From Mucilaginibacter rivuli (lineage in GTDB: Bacteria > Bacteroidota > Bacteroidia > Sphingobacteriales > Sphingobacteriaceae): DNA of 64,000 nucleotides. The notes below the pieces were generated by a model. It made no database searches. It saw only the letters and a program-made list of their open reading frames with translations, and had not been told where the DNA came from. The stretch covers positions 186,001-250,000 of the forward strand of contig NZ_JAHXPQ010000003.1 of assembly GCF_019391655.1 (NCBI RefSeq), given 5' to 3'. The position numbers and the translations under genes are program-made. Below are positions 26,322 to 34,847 of this stretch, piece after piece. Within the stretch, counting starts at the first letter, position 1. Each line of letters begins with the position of its first letter.

Positions 26322-27413
26322 TCATAGCCCTTTGCTAATATACTCTTCCAAATTATTATAATAAACGTCGTTCATTTCGGGGCCATTGTAAATTATCTTA
26401 CCCTGTTTGTCAACAATGAGGTATACCGGTACCGCATTTACCGCATACTGGCTCGCTATTTTACTATCCTGCCAATTTACACCTTCAGATACATTTATCC
26501 AGTCAAGTTTATTTTCTCTGATATGTTTTTTCCATTTAACTGCATTACCATCCAAATTAAAATAGACTACTTTTAAACCCTGTGGTCTGTATTTATGATA
26601 CAATACAAGCATTTTCTTTTGAACTATTTGACAAGGAACACACCATGTTGCCGAAAAAACGATAACGTAGGCACTACCTTTCAAACTGCTGTTAGTAAAC
26701 GTTTTCCCTTTGTCTGTCGCCACACTAAATAATGGCGCTGGCATGCCAACTTTTGTGGAACTATATTTATCCATCGCAGCCGCGAATGGCTTACCAAGAA
26801 ACGAGCTTTTTACCGACGGACTAAATGAATTAAACACTTTTAAAGCTAAATCTTTATTACCCATATGTCGGGAAATCCGGTCGAGTTCAAATACACTGCA
26901 ATCATCGTTTGGATAGTTCATCAATAATGTCAGTTGTTCCTTTTGTATCAGTTGTTGTTTGTTGTCTTTTGTATTTCGATCCTGTAAGGCCAGTTCTACA
27001 CTATCAAGTTGTTGATGTATATAATTAGGCCGTGAGTTAACAATCCCCGCTTTCGAAAACTTATTATTGAAATGCTTTTCGTTCGGATAAACTTCCTGAG
27101 CAACAAATTGATTTTCTTTGGCTTCCAATACAACATTCACACTCCATCTGTTACCCTTTTTGTCTGTTGCCAAAATATCTGCAACGGTGTAGGGCTTGCT
27201 CATTGTACCTTTAATAGTAAAACTTCCGTTACTAACTATAGCAACATTAGCGTCCGATCCTAAACTAACACCCGAACTTACATCAAACAAAACTAATTCA
27301 ACTTTTTGTCCGTTAAGGCTTTGCGGCACTTTACCGGTAACCGTAAAGTTTTGCTGGCCATAAACATGGCCAAAGCACAAAATAGCAAGACAATTAAAGA
27401 TCAAAGGTTTCAT
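26322..27413 (-). CDS. TlpA-like thioredoxin-fold protein, exported
   Basis: 363 residues from the Met at 27413 (MKPLIFNCLAILCFGHVYG), which begins the signal peptide; the Met at 27452 is less likely. Residues ~20-120 are a beta-sandwich (DUF4369-like: FTVTGKVPQSLNGQKVELVL). A helical spacer leads to a thioredoxin domain with the motif W-C-V-P-C in SATWCVPCQ. The cis-Pro region is AVNAVPVYLIVD. It is a periplasmic thiol-disulphide reductase of the Bacteroidota type. Stands alone. Confidence 0.85.
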   Translation of the reverse strand: MKPLIFNCLAILCFGHVYGQQNFTVTGKVPQSLNGQKVELVLFDVSSGVSLGSDANVAIVSNGSFTIKGTMSKPYTVADILATDKKGNRWSVNVVLEAKENQFVAQEVYPNEKHFNNKFSKAGIVNSRPNYIHQQLDSVELALQDRNTKDNKQQLIQKEQLTLLMNYPNDDCSVFELDRISRHMGNKDLALKVFNSFSPSVKSSFLGKPFAAAMDKYSSTKVGMPAPLFSVATDKGKTFTNSSLKGSAYVIVFSATWCVPCQIVQKKMLVLYHKYRPQGLKVVYFNLDGNAVKWKKHIRENKLDWINVSEGVNWQDSKIASQYAVNAVPVYLIVDKQGKIIYNGPEMNDVYYNNLEEYISKGL

Positions 27414-27620
27414 AACGGCTGCGGTTAGGTTATCAAATATAGGTATTCGCAAAACATATTGAAAAGGGTGGTATTTTCAACTTTTTCTCACACCCAACCA
27501 ACTTTCTATTTATTGCCATTTTTGCAACCACATATCCACCGAACGGGTGATGATTACGGGAACGGAAAGATATTGGAGCAGTATGTGCCAATCCTAAACT
27601 GTAAGGTGACAATGCCAGAC

Positions 27621-27762
27621 CGTCCTTGCGGGACACGAAGCAATCCTAAACTGTTAAGGTAATAAACTATTACAGTAGCCATTGCAAAACGACAACAAGA
27701 TTTTTGCGATGATATCCTGAATGAATAACATGGTTAGGATTGCTTCGTGCCTCGCAATGACG
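27621..27762. repeat. Dispersed palindromic repeat, copy 2 (long form)
   Basis: Left arm CGTCCTTGCGGGACACGAAG and right arm ending CCTCGCAATGACG are complementary with three or four mismatches. The ~142-bp unit has a longer centre than the other copies. It lies between the TlpA-like gene and the ftsE pair, ending 44 nt before the small gene at 27807. Confidence 0.82.
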
Positions 27763-27806
27763 CGATGGAGAAACAAATCCGAAATCAATTTACTACCTTT
27801 ACATCC

Positions 27807-28010
27807 ATGTATGTGATCAAAGTTAAAGGCGTTGCCAAAATACCCGACTACGTACAATTGCGCGATGAGAAATTCACCCTGCTGGCTTATTTCAGGGTTG
27901 ACAGGCCTGATAAATCGCTTGACAAAATTGGCCTTGGCGACAAAGCGGACTATATAATGAATGTGGTAAAGGACCTTCCTTTCGGGCAGATCTTAAAATT
28001 GGAACTATGA
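27807..28010 (+). CDS. Small conserved-looking protein before ftsE
   Basis: 67 residues from ATG 27807 (MYVIKVKGVAKIPDYVQL); an earlier GTG frame would read the palindromic repeat and is rejected. It has no signal or membrane segment and looks like a small alpha/beta fold. Its stop codon overlaps the ftsE start (ATGA at 28007), which argues that it is translated and coupled to ftsE. I do not recognise the family. Confidence 0.7.
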   Translation: MYVIKVKGVAKIPDYVQLRDEKFTLLAYFRVDRPDKSLDKIGLGDKADYIMNVVKDLPFGQILKLEL

Positions 28011-28690
28011 TAGGTAACTCGGTAATAAAATTAGATGGCGTTGATGTTTTTCAACAAAAACACCTGGTACTCAGCAATGTAAACCTGCATGTAGATAAAG
28101 GCGATTTTGTTTGGCTGATAGGCCAAACGGGGTCGGGTAAGAGCAGTTTGCTAAAAATTATTTACGGCGACCTGCATATTAACAGCGGCCAGGGCCATGC
28201 CTGCGGCTACGACCTAAAAACACTATCGACCAAGGAAGTGCCTTTTTTGCGCCGTAAACTGGGCATTGTTTTCCAGGATTTTCAGTTACTGACCGACCGT
28301 ACCGTTGCCCAAAACCTGGAGTTTGTAATGAAAGCTACCGGCTGGAAAGAAAAAAACCTGATAGCCGAACGCACCCGTGATGTACTGGAAAAAGTTGGCC
28401 TGCGCTCTAAAATGAACAAAATGCCACATGAGCTTTCCGGTGGCGAGCAGCAACGCGTGGTAGTTGCCCGTGCTTTACTTAACGACCCTGAAATTATACT
28501 GGCAGATGAACCAACCGGTAACCTTGACCCGGAAACATCCGAAGACCTGATCATGTTGCTAAAACAGATCAGTCAGAACGGCACCGCGGTACTGGTTGCC
28601 ACGCATGATTACCAGATCATTCGCGCCTTCCCTTCGCGCATTATTAAGTGCGATAACGGGAAAGTTTTGGAAGATGTGCAGATAGCGTAG
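28007..28690 (+). CDS. ftsE: Cell-division ABC ATPase FtsE
   Basis: A 227-residue ATPase: Walker [13 protein letters not shown] (~41-52), Q-loop VFQDFQLL, signature [15 protein letters not shown], Walker [16 protein letters not shown], and H-loop ATHDY. FtsE with FtsX controls peptidoglycan hydrolases at the septum. ftsX is not next to it; in Bacteroidota the two genes are often apart. Other LolD/MacB-type ATPases are similar, so the name rests on closeness to FtsE (length and N-terminus). Confidence 0.85.
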   Translation: MIGNSVIKLDGVDVFQQKHLVLSNVNLHVDKGDFVWLIGQTGSGKSSLLKIIYGDLHINSGQGHACGYDLKTLSTKEVPFLRRKLGIVFQDFQLLTDRTVAQNLEFVMKATGWKEKNLIAERTRDVLEKVGLRSKMNKMPHELSGGEQQRVVVARALLNDPEIILADEPTGNLDPETSEDLIMLLKQISQNGTAVLVATHDYQIIRAFPSRIIKCDNGKVLEDVQIA

Positions 28691-28695
28691 GATTA

Positions 28696-28721
28696 GTGAG
28701 TGGTGAATTGTGAGCGGTGAG
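28696..28721 (+). repeat. Short degenerate tandem repeat
   Basis: GTGAGTGGTGAA (28696-28707) and GTGAGCGGTGAG (28710-28721) repeat with a 14-nt period just after the ftsE stop. Confidence 0.6.
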
Positions 28722-28795
28722 TAGTTGAAAAAAACTGCCACTGCTGTCTTGATTTCCGCTAATGCGGACAAAAAATCTTAGAAAATTTAATTTTA

Positions 28796-28837
28796 CTGTC
28801 AGCTTGTCGCGATATAGCGAATGGCAGGATACTTGTT
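28796..28837 (+). promoter_or_regulatory. Candidate heat-shock control region of grpE
   Basis: TGGCAGGATACTTGTT (28822-28837) fits the sigma-54 pattern TGGCACGRNNNTTGCW at 14 of 16 places, though one mismatch hits the important -12 GC. It overlaps an imperfect inverted repeat, CTGTCAGCTTGTCGC (28796-28810) with GCGAATGGCAG (28817-28827), which could be an operator. Transcription would begin near 28847. Confidence 0.4.
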
Positions 28838-28852
28838 TTGCCCGATATACTT

Positions 28853-29476
28853 ATGAAGTTTAACGACATGTTAAAGAAGAAAAAACAAGAGCCGGCAGCA
28901 GCTCCCGAAGATTTGAATGAACTTATGGACGAGATACAAGATGTAAACGAAGCCCGCCAGAACATGGAGCTTGATAATGAGAACGAAGAGCAGGAAGCGC
29001 AACCACAGGCGGCAGCCGAAGCGGAACTAAGTGCCGAAGAGAAACTAAAAGATCAACTGGTACAGGCCAATGATAAATACCTGCGCTTGTATGCCGAGTT
29101 TGATAACTTCCGCCGCCGTACAGCTAAAGAGCGCCAGGAGTTGTTATTGAGTGGTGGTAAAGATGTTTTGGCAGCCTTATTACCTGTTGCCGATGATTTT
29201 GAGCGTGCGCTTAAAGCCATGGAAACCGCTACGGATATTATCCCCGTTAAGGAAGGCGTTGCTTTGATACAAAACAAGCTAAAACATATTTTAACAGGTA
29301 AAGGCGTAAAAGAAATGGAAACCAAAGGCCAAACCTTTGATGCCGATATACATGAAGCCATTACTAACATACCCGCCGGCGATGAAATGAAAGGTAAAGT
29401 AGTTGATGAGCTGGAAAAGGGTTATTATTTGAACGACAAAGTGTTACGCTTTGCGAAGGTAGTAGTAGGTGGATAA
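28853..29476 (+). CDS. grpE: Nucleotide exchange factor GrpE
   Basis: 207 residues from ATG 28853. A TTG at 28838 is also in frame; ATG 28868 (MLKKKK) would suit a start of transcription near 28847 better. A charged, disordered N-terminus (~1-60) leads into a long coiled coil (LKDQLVQANDKYLRLYAEFDNFRRR) and the C-terminal beta domain (GQTFDADIHEAITNIPA). GrpE releases ADP from DnaK. dnaJ follows 99 nt downstream; dnaK is elsewhere. Confidence 0.93.
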   Translation: MKFNDMLKKKKQEPAAAPEDLNELMDEIQDVNEARQNMELDNENEEQEAQPQAAAEAELSAEEKLKDQLVQANDKYLRLYAEFDNFRRRTAKERQELLLSGGKDVLAALLPVADDFERALKAMETATDIIPVKEGVALIQNKLKHILTGKGVKEMETKGQTFDADIHEAITNIPAGDEMKGKVVDELEKGYYLNDKVLRFAKVVVGG

Positions 29477-29495
29477 GAAATGGATCGATTTATTG

Positions 29496-29565
29496 AATGA
29501 TTGATTTATTGAGTGTGAAAGCATTAAAAAAATCAATCAATCGATAAATCACTAAATCAATCATT
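29496..29565. repeat. Inverted repeat between grpE and dnaJ
   Basis: AATGATTGATTTA (29496-29508) is exactly complementary to TAAATCAATCATT (29553-29565); the loop contains further ATCAATCAATC-type units. No T-run, so not a clear terminator. Confidence 0.7.
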
Positions 29566-29575
29566 AAAAAGATAC

Positions 29576-30736
29576 ATGTCAAAAAGAGATTACTACGATG
29601 TGCTTGGTGTAGCGAAGGGTTCGTCGGCAGATGAGATAAAAAAAGGCTACCGTAAAATGGCCATTAAATATCACCCGGATAAAAACCCGGATGATAAGGC
29701 TGCCGAGGAAAGTTTTAAAGAAGCTGCCGAGGCTTACGAAGTGTTGAGCAACCCCGAAAAACGCCAGCGGTACGATCAGTTTGGCCATGCGGCTAATGCC
29801 TCATCGGCAAGTGGTGGCGGCTATGGTGGTGGTGGCATGGATATGAACGACATATTCAGCCAGTTTGGCGATATTTTTGGCGGCGGCAGTCCGTTTGAAG
29901 GTTTCTTTGGCGGCGGGGGTCAGCAGCGCGGCGGAAGGCGTGTTGTTAAAGGTACTAACCTGCGTATTAAGGTGCGTTTAAGCCTGGAAGAAATTGCCAA
30001 CGGCGCCGAGAAGAAGATAAAGGTAAATAAGCAAGTGCTTTGTGGCACCTGCGATGGTACGGGCGCTAAAGATAAATCATCTTTCCAAACCTGTAAAACA
30101 TGTGGTGGCCAGGGTGCCGTGCGCCGTGTTACCAATACCATTTTGGGCCAGATGCAAACTACCAGCACCTGCCCTACCTGTAACGGCGAAGGCACACAGA
30201 TCACATCAAAATGTAATACCTGCCATGGCGATGGCGTAGTGCGCGGCGAAGAAACTATCAGCATCAACATCCCTGCAGGTGTTAGCGAAGGCATGCAGCT
30301 GAGTATGAGCGGCAAAGGTAACGCTGCCCCGCGCGGCGGCGTACCCGGCGACCTTATCATATTAATTGAAGAGATACCTCACGAAACGCTTAAACGCGAT
30401 GGCAACAATGTAATATACGACCTGCACATCAGCTTTATTGATGCCGCTTTAGGTACCAGCATTGAGATACCAACCATTGACGGAAAAGCCAAAATTAAGA
30501 TAGACCCCGGAACACAAGGCGGCCGCATATTGCGCTTAAAAGGCAAAGGTGTACCCGAAGTAAACTCGTACCACCGCGGCGATCAGCTCATCCACATTAA
30601 CGTGTGGACACCAAAAGCCCTAAGCAAAGACGAGCGCGAGCTACTGGAGAAACTCCAAAACTCACCCAACTTTAAACCCAACCCGGGAAAGAACGAGAAA
30701 AGCTTTTTCGAGCGGATGAAGGAGTATTTTGAGTAA
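29576..30736 (+). CDS. dnaJ: Chaperone DnaJ
   Basis: A 386-residue type-I J protein. The J domain has HPD at 33-35, then a Gly/Phe-rich linker (~75-125), four zinc repeats CxxCxGxG ([32 protein letters not shown]) and the substrate-binding domains. It presents unfolded proteins to DnaK. It is the second gene of a grpE-dnaJ unit and is followed by a terminator. Confidence 0.97.
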   Translation: MSKRDYYDVLGVAKGSSADEIKKGYRKMAIKYHPDKNPDDKAAEESFKEAAEAYEVLSNPEKRQRYDQFGHAANASSASGGGYGGGGMDMNDIFSQFGDIFGGGSPFEGFFGGGGQQRGGRRVVKGTNLRIKVRLSLEEIANGAEKKIKVNKQVLCGTCDGTGAKDKSSFQTCKTCGGQGAVRRVTNTILGQMQTTSTCPTCNGEGTQITSKCNTCHGDGVVRGEETISINIPAGVSEGMQLSMSGKGNAAPRGGVPGDLIILIEEIPHETLKRDGNNVIYDLHISFIDAALGTSIEIPTIDGKAKIKIDPGTQGGRILRLKGKGVPEVNSYHRGDQLIHINVWTPKALSKDERELLEKLQNSPNFKPNPGKNEKSFFERMKEYFE

Positions 30737-30775
30737 CTCCGAAGACTGAGGTCAGAAGTTAGATGAATGATATTT

Positions 30776-30808
30776 AAAAGCTCAGAACCTATGGTTTTGG
30801 GCTTTTTT
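30776..30808 (+). terminator. Terminator of dnaJ
   Basis: Imperfect stem AAAAGCTCAGAACC (30776-30789) with GGTTTTGGGCTTTT (30793 onward), using one or two G-U pairs, then a T-run, 40 nt beyond the stop. Confidence 0.7.
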
Positions 30809-30816
30809 ATTTAAGC

Positions 30817-30915
30817 CGTCATTGCGAGGCACGAAGCAACCTCTGCGCGACAGGTCTCCGATTGGCATCATCGATTAGCATGTGTAGAGGTTGCTTCGCT
30901 ATCGCTCGCAATGAC
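30817..30915. repeat. Dispersed palindromic repeat, copy 3
   Basis: Begins CGTCATTGCGAGGCACGAAG and ends with the complementary CGCTCGCAATGAC. It lies between the dnaJ terminator and the convergent gene at 30923, ending 8 nt from that gene's stop codon. Confidence 0.86.
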
Positions 30916-30922
30916 TCGGTAG

Positions 30923-31579
30923 TTATTTCTCCGACGGATTCCTCTTCCCTCCTAACAGCATCTCCACCATCTTCACCAATCTTGCATCGCGGGTTTTTTG
31001 TTGTTTGGCGGTAAGTATCCACATGATGTATTCTTTACGGTGCGAGTAGGCTAATTTGTTATAGTTTATCAAAGCTGTTGGTTCAGCTTCCAAAACTTGC
31101 TGCACATCCGGTGGCAGGTTGATGAGTTTTTTGTCCACATCAATGTATTCGCCGTAAGCGTTGTCTCGTATCTCATCTACGCATACACCGCTCTTTTTAG
31201 CCAAACCTTCGCGGCGGATGCGTACGCAGCTCCATTGTTCGTCAAAAGCGACGGCAGCAACAACTTCTACACCAAACGGTGCAAGCATATCCCACTCCAT
31301 CATGGCAAGGTCGGTAGGTATTTTTGAACTTTTCTTAGGATAACAAACCCAGGCTATGGTATCTGTTTTGATAAGCGGTGCTAAAACTACCAGTTGCTTC
31401 ACCATTTCATCGCGCCAGCTACTGAAAAACAATATCCCATCAAAACTACCCGGTGCTTCAAACGAAGCTGTTACGCCTTCGGCCAATGGAGATAGCAATT
31501 CCATCTTTTCCGGAGGTACATTGTAAAACAACCAGTTGGTATTTGGCTTGATGAAGAGTTTTTTGGCAAGGGTATTCAT
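30923..31579 (-). CDS. DUF3052-like / YdeI (OmpD-associated) two-domain protein
   Basis: 218 residues. The N-terminal part (AKKLFIKPNTNWLFYNVPP to IAWVCYPKKSSKI) resembles DUF3052. The C-terminal part (LPPDVQQVLEAEPTALINYNKL, then SHRKEYIMWILTAK and RLVKMVEML) fits the YdeI/OmpD-associated family. Function is unknown for both. Its start is 4 nt from the stop of the TrmH-type gene on the same strand, so they are co-transcribed from galK onward. Confidence 0.75.
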   Translation of the reverse strand: MNTLAKKLFIKPNTNWLFYNVPPEKMELLSPLAEGVTASFEAPGSFDGILFFSSWRDEMVKQLVVLAPLIKTDTIAWVCYPKKSSKIPTDLAMMEWDMLAPFGVEVVAAVAFDEQWSCVRIRREGLAKKSGVCVDEIRDNAYGEYIDVDKKLINLPPDVQQVLEAEPTALINYNKLAYSHRKEYIMWILTAKQQKTRDARLVKMVEMLLGGKRNPSEK

Positions 31580-31583
31580 AACC

Positions 31584-32123
31584 TTAGGATTTAAGGTTCA
31601 ATTTATAAAAAAAGTCCCACAAAATAATACCCTGCGAAACAGAGATATTAAAAGAATGCTTGGTGCCAAACTGCGGTATCTCAATACAGGCATCAATATG
31701 CTGCATCACTTCATCATCTACACCATTTACTTCGTTGCCAAAAATAAGGGCGTATTTTTTACCCTTTTCGGGAATGAACTCGTGCAGCATCACGCTATTC
31801 TCTGCCTGCTCTATGGCTATAATGATATAGCCGCTTTCGCGGAGATGAACCACAGCATCCATAGTAGTAGCAAAATGATTCCAGGTAACAGATTGTGTTG
31901 CACCCAATGCCGTTTTCTCTATCTCGCGGTTTGGCGGCGTACCGGTTATCCCGCAAAGGCAAACCTGCTCTACGGCAAACGCATCCGATGTACGAAAGAT
32001 AGAGCCCACATTATGCAAACTGCGCACATTATCGGCAACTATGGCAACAGGTAGTTTATCCTGTTGCCTAAATTCATCAACCGTTGCCCGGTTCAGTTCA
32101 TCCAGTTTTAACTTGCGGATCAT
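31584..32123 (-). CDS. TrmH/SpoU-family RNA methyltransferase
   Basis: 179 residues from the Met at 32123 (MIRKLKLDEL), which overlaps the galK stop; a longer frame from 32264 would lie inside galK. SPOUT motif 1 is NVGSIFRTSDAF, motif 2 FGNEVNGVDDEV, motif 3 IPQFGTKHSFNISVSQGI. It 2'-O-methylates a ribose in tRNA or rRNA; the RNA target cannot be told from sequence. The short N-terminus lacks the extra RNA-binding domain of 23S rRNA methylases. Confidence 0.88.
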   Translation of the reverse strand: MIRKLKLDELNRATVDEFRQQDKLPVAIVADNVRSLHNVGSIFRTSDAFAVEQVCLCGITGTPPNREIEKTALGATQSVTWNHFATTMDAVVHLRESGYIIIAIEQAENSVMLHEFIPEKGKKYALIFGNEVNGVDDEVMQHIDACIEIPQFGTKHSFNISVSQGIILWDFFYKLNLKS

Positions 32124-33295
32124 CCGTTCTCCAATTCGCAAACGCCGGTGCCTATCAGCGAGCTGTATACAGCCGGCGCATAACCTATCTTCTCTTCGTA
32201 ATACAAGGTAAATTTGGTAATAAAGCTTTCCAGGCTGTCCTTTTTCACTATCGCTATACCGCAACCACCAAAGCCGGCACCCGTCATACGGGCTCCAATT
32301 ACGTTCGGGTCGGTCTTGCCATATTCGGCAATGGTATCCAGTTCTTTTCCGCTTACTTCGTACAGGTTCTTTAATGAATCATGACTGGCGTACATCAGTT
32401 GGCCAAACTCTTCAAGGTTGTTGCTTGCCAATGCTTTCGCAGCAAGCTTAACACGCTCGTTCTCGTACACCACGTGAGTGGCACGGTTCAATACTATTGG
32501 GTCGGTAATTAAGTGTTTATGTAACTCAAACGTCGCGCTGTCAAGGTCGCAGAGGTTGGCAATATCCAGTTCCTGTTGCAATTGTTTCAAAGCCGTTTGG
32601 CATTCGGTAACACGCTCGTTGTACTTAGATTCGGCCAGTTTACGCAGTTTATTGGTGTTAATGATAGCCAATAGATAATCGCCCAGGTTGCTGTCAACAG
32701 CCTCATAATCCAAAGTATCACAATTCAATACCAATGCTTTATCCTTTTCACCAAATGCCACCGCAAACTGATCCATAATACCGCTATTCACGCCGATAAA
32801 CTCGTTCTCTACTCGTTTTGAAATCAGCACCAATTCAAGCTTGCTAAGGCCGCAGTTAAATAGTTCGTTCAATGCGAAAGCCGTAACTACTTCAATAGAT
32901 GCTGATGATGAAAGCCCGGAACCTATCGGGATATCGCCATAATACAGCATATCCAAACCTTGCAATTCTTTACCACCTTCAATAAAATAATTGATTACAC
33001 CCAAAGGGTAGTTATACCATTCCTCTCCCGACTTGGTGTAAGTATCCTGCAAAGGTATTTCCAACGCATCATCAAAATTTACACTTTTAAAACGGAACAC
33101 TTTATCATCGTTCTTCGCGATAAGCATATAAGTACCGGGTGTAATGGCGCAAGGCATTACAAGGCCGCCGTTATAATCAATATGCTCGCCTATCAGGTTT
33201 ACCCTTCCCGGCGAAAAAAATGTATTTGTAGCTGTTTTGCCGTATCGTTTTTTAAAATCCTCGTGTAGTTGTGCTTTCATTTGGTTGTATTTCAC
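32120..33295 (-). CDS. galK: Galactokinase
   Basis: A 391-residue GHMP kinase; the real start may be the second Met at 33280 (MKAQLHEDF). Galactose-binding GRVNLIGEHIDYNGG (~29-43), ATP-binding PIGSGLSSSASIEV and the C-terminal RMTGAGFGGCGIA are all present. It phosphorylates galactose in the Leloir pathway. galT and galE are absent nearby. It leads a run of three leftward genes (galK, TrmH-type, YdeI-type). Confidence 0.95.
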   Translation of the reverse strand: MKYNQMKAQLHEDFKKRYGKTATNTFFSPGRVNLIGEHIDYNGGLVMPCAITPGTYMLIAKNDDKVFRFKSVNFDDALEIPLQDTYTKSGEEWYNYPLGVINYFIEGGKELQGLDMLYYGDIPIGSGLSSSASIEVVTAFALNELFNCGLSKLELVLISKRVENEFIGVNSGIMDQFAVAFGEKDKALVLNCDTLDYEAVDSNLGDYLLAIINTNKLRKLAESKYNERVTECQTALKQLQQELDIANLCDLDSATFELHKHLITDPIVLNRATHVVYENERVKLAAKALASNNLEEFGQLMYASHDSLKNLYEVSGKELDTIAEYGKTDPNVIGARMTGAGFGGCGIAIVKKDSLESFITKFTLYYEEKIGYAPAVYSSLIGTGVCELENG

Positions 33296-33442
33296 TCATT
33301 TTCAATTAGTTTTAATAATGAGTACAGGTTTTATTATGAGCATCAAATATGCTTAAAAAAAATTAATATTGTATAAAGTACACTTACTACAAAAACAAAA
33401 ATCGTAGTATTGAATTATACTTAAAACCAATTCAACAATACC

Positions 33443-33745
33443 ATGAAGCAATACATCATCACCGGGTACGACCATACCGACGAAGGCGCTCAAAAACGCC
33501 GTGCAGACGTACGCCCCCACCACCTTGACGGGGCGCGTGAACTAAAAGCCAATAACAACTATGTAATGGGCGGCGCTATTTTAGATGACGAAGGCAAAAT
33601 GATTGGCTCGGTAATGGTACTGCAATTTGAAACCGAAGAAGAACTGGAAGCATGGAAAATGAAGGAAATATACATAACCGCCGGCGTTTGGGAAACCGTG
33701 GATGTGAAACCGTTTAAGGTAGCGTTTTCGGTGCAACAAAATTAA
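33443..33745 (+). CDS. YciI-family protein
   Basis: A 100-residue single-domain protein with a dimeric ferredoxin-like fold: YIITGYDHTDEGAQKRRADV, then RPHHLDGARELKANNNYVMGGAIL with the conserved His-Asp pair. YciI proteins are related to muconolactone isomerases; role unknown. It is divergent from galK across a 147-nt AT-rich gap, and is followed by a palindromic repeat. Confidence 0.85.
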   Translation: MKQYIITGYDHTDEGAQKRRADVRPHHLDGARELKANNNYVMGGAILDDEGKMIGSVMVLQFETEEELEAWKMKEIYITAGVWETVDVKPFKVAFSVQQN

Positions 33746-33752
33746 AAAAGAT

Positions 33753-33849
33753 CGTCATTGCGAGGCACGAAGAAATCCTCGATAGAAAGGTATGCGACAT
33801 GCACGATGCTAATGAATAGTTTAGGATTGCTTCGTTCCTCGCAAAGACG
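33753..33849. repeat. Dispersed palindromic repeat, copy 4
   Basis: Begins CGTCATTGCGAGGCACGAAG with the right arm ending CCTCGCAAAGACG. It starts 7 nt after the YciI stop and ends 18 nt before the carboxylase remnant. Confidence 0.86.
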
Positions 33850-33867
33850 TGATGGTTAAATCAAAAA

Positions 33868-33924
33868 TCAAGTCTGCATTATCCCAACATTAAAAGCTCC
33901 CTCAACAGACGCGTGATTAGGCGC
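33868..33924 (-). pseudogene. Displaced 3' end of an acyl-CoA carboxylase beta gene
   Basis: On the minus strand this reads APNHASVEGAFNVGIMQT and a TGA stop. It matches the last 18 residues of the complete carboxylase at 34848, AANHAPIEKAFNVGVIQT, at 12 residues, with most other changes conservative; the 54 nt are about 76% identical. It directly follows the stop codon of the TPR gene with no base between. It has no start of its own and is a remnant of a second, diverged carboxylase gene. Confidence 0.85.
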
Positions 33925-34842
33925 TTACAATTCAGTTATCAAACGGTAAAGTGGCAATCGGCGAAATTGCTGCAACATCTGTTCTTTTGTAAAAAAGAAA
34001 TTCTTTTTTGATTCTAATTCATTCTTTCGCAAAAGAACACTACCATTAGCCACCGTTATGGTTGATCCATAAAACTGTATTTTGCAGGTCAGGCTCTTTT
34101 CAAAATAAGTCGAATCATTTTTCGTTGGTTTAAGGTCTTCAATATACTGATAGGATCCTTCGGCTTTCTTTAACTCTTTCTTTATATTTTTGTTACTATA
34201 CTGATGCTTAAGTAATGTTAAATACCGCATACAAACGCTATCATGCTTTAGCGAGTCTTTTAGATTAACCGGCTCAGGGAAAAACTTAAACAAATATCCT
34301 AATTGCCTGTAAGTACTAAAAATATAAGGCGTTAAAACAACAACCGCGCTGTCTTTAAGCTTTAAACCTTCATAACATTTTGATAGCGCAATAGCCCGGT
34401 AGTAATTAACTTCAAATTGATTAATATCAGAAAAATGCGCGTGCGACCATGCACCATCATGCATGGCATAGTAATACAATGCCTTCCTGAAATTTTTTTC
34501 TTTTAAATATATCTCCGCAAGGTTACCACGCGCATTCTCTTGCAATGACAAGTCATAACCTGTAACAGGTTTTTCGGGAGAAACGATTTGAGTCAGGATT
34601 TTTTTTGCCTGTTCCAAACTATCTAACCTGGTATAACATGTTGAAAGCATTAATTCGGAATAAGATGAATGATAACGTAGCTTCTTTTCAGATGCAATTA
34701 ATTGATGATACAAATTTATGGCTTGTGAGTAATGCCCATTATGAAAAGCACTGAATGCCGTATCGCTCAAACTGATTGATTGAGCCATAGTATATTTAAA
34801 GGGCATTAATAAAAAGAGTGTAAATATTATCTTGAATCTCAT
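33925..34842 (-). CDS. Exported tetratricopeptide protein of unknown function
   Basis: 305 residues with a signal peptide (IIFTLFLLMPFKYTMAQ). Residues ~25-170 have TPR-like helix pairs (AFSAFHNGHYSQAINLYHQL; NLAEIYLKEKNFRKALYYYA). It begins 5 nt after the carboxylase stop and ends exactly where the carboxylase remnant begins, so it appears to be an insertion or replacement in a gene end. No family name is supported. Confidence 0.7.
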   Translation of the reverse strand: MRFKIIFTLFLLMPFKYTMAQSISLSDTAFSAFHNGHYSQAINLYHQLIASEKKLRYHSSYSELMLSTCYTRLDSLEQAKKILTQIVSPEKPVTGYDLSLQENARGNLAEIYLKEKNFRKALYYYAMHDGAWSHAHFSDINQFEVNYYRAIALSKCYEGLKLKDSAVVVLTPYIFSTYRQLGYLFKFFPEPVNLKDSLKHDSVCMRYLTLLKHQYSNKNIKKELKKAEGSYQYIEDLKPTKNDSTYFEKSLTCKIQFYGSTITVANGSVLLRKNELESKKNFFFTKEQMLQQFRRLPLYRLITEL

Positions 34843-34847
34843 AAATC

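Noticed and set aside
28696..28721. GTGAG-type short repeats after ftsE as a regulatory array
   Set aside because: Only two degenerate units; too little to claim more than a simple repeat.
20384..33849. The CGTCATTGCGAGG copies as a CRISPR array
   Set aside because: The copies are kilobases apart with genes between and each is an internal palindrome, so not a repeat-spacer array.
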